From the NCBI GenBank assembly GCA_000729835.1, contig JFHB01000061.1, positions 62,001 to 126,000 of the forward strand: a stretch of DNA of 64,000 bases, read 5' to 3'. Of the stretch, positions 56,800 through 64,000 are shown in pieces. This stretch comes from Atkinsonella hypoxylon. Lineage: Eukaryota > Ascomycota > Sordariomycetes > Hypocreales > Clavicipitaceae. The notes under the pieces were generated by a model, which saw only the letters and a program-made list of their open reading frames with translations, was not told the DNA's origin and did not search any database. Positions within the stretch are counted from its first letter, which is position 1. Each line of letters opens with the position of its first letter. A program made the translations under genes and the position numbers.

Positions 56800-58946
56800 A
56801 TGAGGTCCTATATTATAGGATGCAGGATCTGGCTGCGTCCAATCCGGCTGTCAACGCCAACAGCCCATCCAAGCTCCGTCTTATACCGTGTCGCCTCACG
56901 ACTTCACCACACGAGACGAACTCCATGGAAGGGCTCCAGCAAGGCCTTCTCGCCCCGGCGGCTCGTCCTGCACGCCTCGGCCGGCGCCGCTGCCCTGAGT
57001 GCCGGAGCCTTCGTCGAAATCTCGAACAAGGAGAACGGCGATGCAGATGAGACGGGGGAATTGCGCATGCTGGAGGTCTCCCGCCAAGAGATGCGGGAAA
57101 CTGTGGGCGAGGACGAGCACGGGCTCTACAGATATGCGCACAAGGCCATCATCTTTCTGGACAAGTACGCCTGGGAGCCTGTATGTACAGGAGTCCGATT
57201 CCTTCAGCTGGTCGTCATCTTCGTGCCCGTCCTCATCACCGTGCCCGCCATCTGGCTAGGCGCAAGACAGAGAGATCGCGACAACGAGCGGAGCGGAACG
57301 CTGTGGTGGTACGGCTTCCTCGTCCAATCCATGGAGCTGGCAGGCCCGACGTTCATCAAGCTGGGACAATGGGCAGCATCCCGCTCCGACATCTTCCCCA
57401 ACGAGATGTGCGGCACCATGTCGAAACTACACTCCAATGCACCGGCGCACTCCATGCATGCAACCCGCCGGACGGTGGAGGCAGCCTTTGACGGACGCAA
57501 GTTTGACGACATCTTTGACGAATTCGACGAGAAGCCTCTGGGCGTAGGAGCCATTGCCCAAGTATACAAAGCAAAGCTAAAGTCCGAGCTCGCCATGTCC
57601 ATGTCTGACAGGCTCGACAAGCATGGTGAGACGACTAAACTAACGGAAAACGTGCGGCGCAACGTCGATACCGTGCTCAAGAGCTCCCCGAAGCATGTGC
57701 CGTCCTCCTACGTTGCCGTCAAGGTGCTGCATCCCAAAGTCGAGAGGACGGTGAGACGGGACCTCCGGATCATGGGCTTCTTCGCCGCCGTGCTCAACGC
57801 CATCCCGACGATAGAATGGCTCTCTCTCCCCGACGAAGTCGCCCAGTTTGGCGAAATGATGAAGCTCCAGCTCGACCTGCGCATCGAAGCCGCCAACCTC
57901 GAGACGTTCCGTCGCAATTTCAGAGACCGCGCAACTGCCTCCTTCCCCTATCCCTACACAGACTTCACCACGCGCAACGTGCTCATTGAGGAATTCGCCC
58001 AGGGCATCCCGCTCGCCGACTTCATGGAAAACGGAGGCGGTGTGTTCCAGCACGACATCGCCGACGAAGGCCTCGACGCCGTCCTCCGCATGCTCCTCCT
58101 CGACAACTTTGTCCACGCGGACCTCCACCCGGGCAACATCATGGTGCGCTTCTACCAGGCCGCGCAGCCGGAGCTCCGACTGTCCAAGTCCAAGAGACCC
58201 GACACCAATGCGCGCAACAACGAAGCCGACGTGACAGAGCAGGTTCTCGAGCGTCTGCGCCCTTACCGCCACCGCGCCAACAAGGCCGCCTGGGAGGCCG
58301 AGCTCGTCAAGATCGACGCCGAGGGGTACCGCCCCCAACTCATTTTCATCGACACAGGCCTCGTCACCGAGCTGAATGCCACGAACCGCAACAACTTCCT
58401 GGACCTGTTCCGCGCCGTCGCCGAGTTCGACGGCTACAAAGCCGGCCATCTCATGTGCGAGCGCTGCCGCCAACCCGAAGCCGTGATCGACAAGGAAGTC
58501 TTTGCCCTCAAAATGCAGCACCTTGTCCTGAGCGTCAAGGCCCGGACCCTGGCGCTGGGCAACGTCAAGATCGGCGACATCCTCCAACAGGTCCTCTCCA
58601 TGGTGCGCCACCACCATGTCCGCCTCGAAGGAGACTTTGTCAACGTCGTCATCAGCATCCTCCTTCTCGAGGGGATAGGCAGGAGCTTGAATCCCCATGT
58701 CGACCTGCTGAGTAGCTCGCTGCCTATCCTGCGACAGCTCGGGGCCCAGTCTGGCGCGAGCATGGCCCGCGGGGGCGACTTCTCCATGATACTAGTCTGG
58801 GCGGGACTCGAGGCAAGGAAGTTCTTGCAGGCAAGTGTTGATGATGTAAGTTCGAGCTTCCTCTCGTGCTCCAAGGTCAGTAGGTGCTAACTATTGCCTA
58901 GGTCGAGCGATGCGTCAAGTATGATTTATTGTCGCCGAATGTATAA
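56800..58946 (+). CDS. Mitochondrial ABC1/ADCK-family atypical kinase, MCP2/ADCK2-like
   Basis: Two exons, 56800-58845 and 58902-58946, give 696 aa. The N-terminus is Arg-rich and uncharged-acid-poor, a mitochondrial presequence, followed by a hydrophobic segment (about 133-153). UbiB-family features are FIKLGQ (185-190, KxGQ), the loop GVGAIAQVYKAKL, VAVKVLH with Lys308, the catalytic HADLHPGN (439-446) and FIDTG (516-520; DTG in place of DFG). An insertion (about 262-300 and 455-510) marks the ADCK2/MCP2 branch. Members act in coenzyme Q or lipid homeostasis of the inner membrane. The last exon has just 14 codons (VERCVKYDLLSPNV) after a TGCTAAC branch site; missing it gives a false tail. 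Confidence 0.9.
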
Positions 58947-59605
58947 TCATGGGAATATCTGGCGTTGGCGGTTGGCGAGTTGCGAAATTTTTTTTTTTGT
59001 TTTTTTTTTTTTTGTTCTTATGCCATTATTCTGGCTGTTCTCCGAGGTCGTGATACAGGGACTGCATTTCACTCGTGTTGCATTGCCGTTGTGGTCGGTG
59101 AAATAAAACGGATGGTGGACAAATTGGATCCCCGGGACTTGTGTATCATAGGAGAGCGGTAGATAGCATGAATAGCACAAAATCTCTACATCAGCATACA
59201 GAAACAACACTATCAAGTACAACACAAGCTCACGAGAATAGTCAGCATTAAAACTATTAGATTGTCTGGGATGCATGCCAATTCGTCGTTAGTCCATGGC
59301 GTGATGACCATGTTTTCCGAGGACAAAATCACGCTGGTCCATTTTATCTACCCGTTTTCGACCGAAATTCTTGGACGAAAGGAAAAACCTGTTTCACAAA
59401 CTGAATTGTTCAATTTCCATTCCCCGAGGTCCCTGGTTGAATTGAGAAACACATCATCTATATACGTTCAAGCCGGCATGTTGCAAGGTAAGAAGTTACG
59501 GCGGGGTGGGTGTTGAGCGCTGATCTAGGCTGACGTTGAGAAGACGACCGGGGTTGCACTTTATATCTGTGTTTGGTTTGGTGTACAAGTAGTTGTGAAT
59601 CGTAA
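58947..59605. other. Convergent intergenic region, MCP2-like / TCO89-like
   Basis: These 659 bp hold both 3' flanks. There are T-tracts at 58988-59013 and an AATAAA at 59102 that could be the MCP2-like poly(A) signal. No gene is supported. Confidence 0.55.
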
Positions 59606-61348
59606 CTAGTCGGTGCTAGCACTCAGGTCCATGGACTTTTCCCAGAGATTCCGTAGCAGTGCGCTTGTTCCTTCTTCTTCGTCTGCCCCGACTAGGCTTG
59701 CACCGCTGAGTCGTTCATTCAGTCGACTGACGTCGTCCCCTTCAAAGCTCGAACCAGTTCCGTTGGTGAATTTTGATGTGGGCTGGCGAGAATCAGGCAT
59801 GCTCATGTTGCGGATGTGGCGGGCGTTGACGTCCGCAACTGACCCTCGCTTGCCGTTGACAGCACCTGTGGGTATTCGCGGTATTCTTCTCGATTTTCCC
59901 ATGCCTGGGAGGCGGCTGAGGCGGTTCAGAGACCGGGCTACAGGATTTTGGTATCTTCGAACAACGAGGTACTCCATTCCTGTTCTCTCCAAAAGCTTCC
60001 CGATACGAGGATCACGACTGTTTCCTCCGTCATAGCCAGGTCCACCGACTCCGATCAATGGACTTGCTCCAACCACACCCCCGGCCCCGGATAGCCCCTG
60101 GCTTGGTTCGAGGACGGAGCTGGCTCGTTGCAGGTTCAGCTTCTGCTGGGTCCGTGACGTTTCCGCCGGAGGGGCTGCTGCACACCTGGCTGGTTTCGGA
60201 ATCAATGCACTCATGTCTACTTCACTCGGTATACGCATTCTCGCTTCCGACTTCCTGGAGGATTGATCCAAGTTAGCCGCTGAATTCGGTCTTCTGGGCG
60301 GCTCATCGGATATTTGGCTCGTGGCATGAACGGGCTGCTGATAAAAGGAGCCCTGGCTGGCCAGGCCAGATCCGGGCACATCGACAAATCGCGAGACCAG
60401 CTCGTCCTGGTTGCTGCCAGCCAAGGGTAATACAGTTCGGTCTGTCGAGCTGATGGATCTAGTCAATTGGGCTGGTGCACCCTTTGCAATATCGACAGTC
60501 ATCTGAGGGGGCGCACCATACGATGGCGTTCGTTGCAGGAGGCGAGAAGTGAGGTATTCTTTATGTTGTGCAATCCCTTTATCGGCCGGTGAGGATGATT
60601 TCTGCTGCGTCAGGGAAGGAGTGTTGGGGGTCACGGGTCGAGAGTTTTCTGCGCTTGGCCCCTGGCGCACTGACGACTGCGCACTGCTGTTTAGTGAACC
60701 TTTGCGAGACAGGTATGGAGAATTGGTGCCACTGGCATCGACCCATTCGTCGTCAGGGCCGTCACTGCCAAGATCGAAGTGCACTTGAGTCTTGCTGCTT
60801 TTGGGGGTATGTCGATGTATCCCAGCTCCACTCGACGTGCGTTTCAGCTTATCTGCTGAGCGGGTCCGTTTGCCAACCTCGACGTGAGAGCGATTGCGCT
60901 TCAGATTCGTGTGCGATGGACTTTTGGGAAAGTTGGCAGCGGAAGACTGACGAGGAAGCTTGACTTCGCTCGTAGCTCTCCGGTGTGGTGGGCGTTCGAC
61001 GTGGGTGGGAGATGCCGGTCGTGAGGTCTGCCGACGGGTCAATTTGGGAGGTTGAACGTGAGCGTTGCTGTTGGCATTGGCATTGGCATTGACTTGAGGT
61101 TGGGCATGGGCAAGGGCAAGGGCGTGACCATGACCATGTTGCTTATGGAAAGCCTTGGAGGAGGGAACTCGGGAGTGCAGACGACCAACGTGGTGCTTCT
61201 GAAGCGGCTTTGGGCGATGGTGGTGAGAGGGAACTCCTGAGGTATTTGTTGTGGTGTCGCTGTGGGAGTCGCTGTCGCGGTGGTCGACATTTGCTCGCTT
61301 TGATTGGCCGCTCGATGATGCGTTGTCCGGGTCCCTGTCTCGAGGCAT
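59606..61348 (-). CDS. TORC1 subunit TCO89-like protein
   Basis: A single exon encodes 580 aa. It is largely disordered, Ser/Pro/His-rich. The block KPLQKHHVGRLHSRVPSSKA (residues about 47-66) and the block LKRNRSHVEVGKRTRSADKL are typical of filamentous fungal TCO89-domain proteins, as is the C-terminal DPRIGKLLERTGMEYLVVRRYQNPV. TCO89 is a vacuolar TORC1 component in yeast; in moulds the protein is poorly studied. There is an Asn-Ala repeat (NANANANSNA). Assignment rests on short motifs without an alignment, so it is tentative. Confidence 0.65.
   Translation of the reverse strand: MPRDRDPDNASSSGQSKRANVDHRDSDSHSDTTTNTSGVPSHHHRPKPLQKHHVGRLHSRVPSSKAFHKQHGHGHALALAHAQPQVNANANANSNAHVQPPKLTRRQTSRPASPTHVERPPHRRATSEVKLPRQSSAANFPKSPSHTNLKRNRSHVEVGKRTRSADKLKRTSSGAGIHRHTPKSSKTQVHFDLGSDGPDDEWVDASGTNSPYLSRKGSLNSSAQSSVRQGPSAENSRPVTPNTPSLTQQKSSSPADKGIAQHKEYLTSRLLQRTPSYGAPPQMTVDIAKGAPAQLTRSISSTDRTVLPLAGSNQDELVSRFVDVPGSGLASQGSFYQQPVHATSQISDEPPRRPNSAANLDQSSRKSEARMRIPSEVDMSALIPKPARCAAAPPAETSRTQQKLNLQRASSVLEPSQGLSGAGGVVGASPLIGVGGPGYDGGNSRDPRIGKLLERTGMEYLVVRRYQNPVARSLNRLSRLPGMGKSRRIPRIPTGAVNGKRGSVADVNARHIRNMSMPDSRQPTSKFTNGTGSSFEGDDVSRLNERLSGASLVGADEEEGTSALLRNLWEKSMDLSASTD
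61065..61095 (-). repeat. In-frame hexanucleotide repeat encoding Asn-Ala
   Basis: GGCATT on the plus strand, about four copies, reads as AATGCC (Asn-Ala) in the TCO89-like protein. Confidence 0.85.
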
Positions 61349-61440
61349 GGCTGGCTGTCGCGCTCTAGCAGCGAGCTGTGTACCGAGTGACAGACTGGAG
61401 TGACGTTACGGCTGGAAGTGGGAAGATGGGCAGTAGGTAG

Positions 61441-61502
61441 GGACGGATAGGATGGGATAGGATGGGATGGGAAGGGATGGGAAGGGATGGGAAGGGATGG
61501 GA
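61441..61502. repeat. 10-bp tandem repeat GGGATGGGAA and GGGATAGGAT
   Basis: Three exact GGGATGGGAA copies preceded by GATAGGATGG variants, in the upstream region of the TCO89-like gene. Confidence 0.9.
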
Positions 61503-61650
61503 CTGTCACTGGGATCGGGTTTGCGATTGCGATTGGGAACCGGGGACCGGGGACCAGGACGGGAACCGCAACTGGATGTGGATGATGCTGCTTGTTGATG
61601 TCCTCAGGAGGTTGGTCTGTCTGGCTTTGTAGTGCCCTCGTGGGCTTCGA

Positions 61651-61709
61651 GTGCCCGTCGTGTGCCCGTCGTGTGCCCGTCGTGTGCCCGTCGTGTGCCC
61701 GTCGTGTGC
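61651..61709. repeat. 11-bp tandem repeat GTGCCCGTCGT
   Basis: About five exact copies. As 11 is not a multiple of three, it is unlikely to be coding. Confidence 0.9.
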
Positions 61710-63825
61710 AACAAATAACCAGCTAGCTGCAGCGAACGGCACAAGACAGCTGGATTCAGCGTGGTGCATGAGCTGGAGGGTCCGATATTCCCAAGGTTCC
61801 AAGCCTGCGGTTCCAGAGCCAAGGACTACTTGGGCCATTCGACTGCGGTCGCTGCGCCGGAGATGCACGAGTACTGCGGTGATGCAGCGACTGCAGCGAC
61901 GCGAGACACGTGTGACAGTGAGAGTCGGCGACGGCGCAGAGTCAGGCAGCTGAGCTTCCAAGACACCTTGGCCGAGTTATTGATACAATCGCTAGCGACT
62001 GGCCGGGTCAATGGAAGACCAGTCAGTCGGTCAGCAATGGCGGCGATGCGAGAATGAAGTGTCGACAAGCGGTATGAATAGCTTAAATGGCCGACCGGGA
62101 ACGGAGTGCGACGTAATAGTGAGTGATTGAGCTTATTTTCTCTCTTCTCTCACCTTCGATATCACGCTGCAGACGCCAGACTCTGCCGTTGCGTGTTCGA
62201 TTGTCGTCTGCGGTGGGATTCCGACATGCCTGCTGCCAGGACGGAGGACGGTCCAACCAGATGTGGGAGGGTTGGGTTGATGCATGATGCATGCGCGGGG
62301 GAGCATGAATCAAATCAACAGACACTTGGCCTACTCCGTACTTGGCCCAATTAGAGTTGAACCGGCTGGGCTGGTGGGTCCCGGAGAAGTCCAGGTGCTC
62401 TCCGCGAACAGATGGATTCGGCAGTGGGCAGTCCCTTCAGTACTTCAGTACCTAGGTAGGTAGGTGCCTACCTCCTAGTACGTGAAATCAAGAAGTACCT
62501 CTACGCAGAAATTAGTATGCGAACGGACTACCTTCCTTTTTGGGTTTAGTTGCTGCTGCACGTTTAAAAATCCGTTGCTGCATGTTCAGGTAATATTATT
62601 CTTATTATTCCGTATTCTTATTACTATTATTACTATTGTGAACTCATTCAGCGAGACCGAGCAGGCCCTTCCGCTCTGAAGCTGGTTACCTACCTAGGTA
62701 CCTACACACCTACACCTAGTCGACCCAACACCCAACACCAGCAGCGTCGCAGTACCGGCCCACTGCGCGCCGAACATCTATTCTTCACTTAAAAATATCG
62801 ATCGCTATCTACATCCAAAAAAAAAAAAAAGTGCACCGACCTACCTCCGTGTTGGTCAGTCATACTTCTATACTTCGGTACGCGGAAGGAGAAGGCAAGG
62901 TCGATGACAATGTCCCTTTCCTATTCTTCCAGTAAGCGAGTAACCCGGTTCTGACGTAGACTTGCCCTTGGTCTAGACTAGACATAAGGCGCATTTATTC
63001 TGAGTAGTCCATCTCAAAAAAGCCGCCTTTTTTTTTAGGGATGAACCCGTCTACTGATAGGCGTGTGCAGTGTTCGGCATTTCTTCGACGGTTCTTTGGA
63101 GAGAGTTGATTCCCTAGCACTTGGGTAGTTGGCTTACCATGTAGGCGCGACACGATGAGCACCTTTGCGAGACATTTTCTTTCGTCTAGAGAATGTTGTG
63201 GCAGATATTTCCTGTATCTCTAATGCCGAGTCGTTCTGAGTACAGGTACTGTCGCTCATGGCTCCAAAGTCTGGAATTTTACGATAGGACGTCAACTATG
63301 TTCCTCTTTCGTGAGAGATCTGAGCTTGGCGATGATGATGGAGGAAGAGAATTAATTCAGCTTGAGGATTTATAAGATTCGACTCGTTTCACGCGACGCG
63401 AGATGCGAGTCACGATGGCTTTTCAGCTTGAACGACTACAGTTCTACGCTTTTTCTCCGAGGGTAGCCACTGAGCGTGCCAGCGCAGAGCCAAGGCAACA
63501 TTTCGCCTTTGAATCGCTTGTCTTTTTGGAACAATTTAATTCCTCAGCTGGTTTATTTTTTTTTTGGTTTTTCTATCTTTCCCCACGAGAGATTGCAATA
63601 ACGACTCCAACCGCCATCGTTGATGACAGTTCCTTGCCCAGGAGTTATGGCGTCCGCGGCATCAAAAATCCACATCCTAGTTACATGATGTCTTCATTGT
63701 AGGACCACTTGGCGTGAAATTTAGCTTCAACTTTTCTGCCATTACGAGCAAAATCATACCAATTGAAACTGCGGTCAGCAACAAGGAAGTCCCAAAGTCG
63801 AGTCTCCAGATTCAATCAACTTCAC

Positions 63826-64000
63826 CATGGCAAACTCCTCTTTCGGCCTCGTCATCCCCCTCGAGGGGGATGCACCAATCATTTCAGATATTCACCTGCG
63901 TGCCACGGACAACAACCTTCTTACCCACGCTCAATGTCCTAGTCTTCAGGCTTTGGAATTCTTCCGCGGCTGGATTACGGAAAACACCAAGGAGCATATT
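63826..64000 (+). CDS. 5' end of an unidentified gene running off the right edge (partial)
   Basis: An ATG in a strong context (TTCACCATGG) opens a frame of 58 codons with no stop, starting MANSSFGLVIPLEGDAPI and continuing through ISDIHLRATDNNLL and LEFFRGWITENTKEH. The composition is that of a globular, soluble protein. I do not recognise the family. A pyrimidine-rich, CAATCAA-containing leader precedes it. Confidence 0.6.

Larger units (their letters stand above)
61349..63825. other. Intergenic region upstream of TCO89-like gene to the right-edge gene
   Basis: About 2.5 kb without a supported gene. It carries two tandem arrays (61441-61502 and 61651-61709), a CTACTCCGTA motif at 62332, CCTAGG palindromes at 62449-62465 and 62688-62702, and an A-tract at about 62817-62830. 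Short open frames at 63193-63702 have no recognisable features and might belong to the leader of the right-edge gene. Confidence 0.5.

Overview
This window is nuclear DNA of a filamentous ascomycete, most likely a sordariomycete and possibly Hypocreales (the order is inference). Short spliceosomal introns of 50-140 bp with GT...AG ends and CTAAC-like branch sites interrupt most genes. The gene set is typical of moulds: a fungal phytochrome histidine kinase, an ABCA-type transporter, a Zn2Cys6 factor, a copper-fist factor, PAN2, RAD4 and TCO89-like. No operons, CRISPR, rRNA or convincing tRNA genes are seen. I reconstructed the multi-exon genes by hand from reading frame, splice sites and family conservation; exon coordinates are in each entry.

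Left third (1-17 kb). A JmjC/cupin-8 protein (-) and the casein kinase II beta subunit (+) diverge from a 0.77-kb promoter. Casein kinase II beta converges on an eleven-exon PAN2 (-), the catalytic subunit of the Pan2-Pan3 deadenylase. Then come a small SAM-dependent methyltransferase (-), an RGT1-like zinc-cluster regulator (+) with an apparent one-base frame break, and a copper-fist regulator (-).

Middle (17-29.7 kb). A 12.7-kb stretch holds no gene I can support. It contains homopolymers, tandem repeats, many CCTAGG-centred palindromes, scattered TACGGAGTA-like motifs and a sharply AT-rich block of about 1 kb at 25.0-26.0 kb that looks like a decayed transposable element. It ends at the phytochrome gene (+, about 1475 aa), which converges on an intronless full-length ABCA-type transporter (-, 1630 aa).

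Right third (42-64 kb). This is a housekeeping block: RAD4/XPC (-), a mitochondrial oxoglutarate/malate-type carrier (-), BUD22-like (+), an unrecognised 508-aa protein (+), a nucleolar RRM/NOL8-like protein (-), holocytochrome c synthase (-) diverging from an MCP2/ADCK-type mitochondrial kinase-like protein (+), and a TCO89-like TORC1 subunit (-). Partial genes run off both window edges.

The genes do not form an obvious pathway or biosynthetic cluster. The recurring themes are hexanucleotide repeats inside reading frames that encode dipeptide runs, and a gene desert between two regulators. I see no clear new defence or mobile system; the best leads are the frame-broken regulator, the AT-rich relic and the dispersed intergenic motifs.
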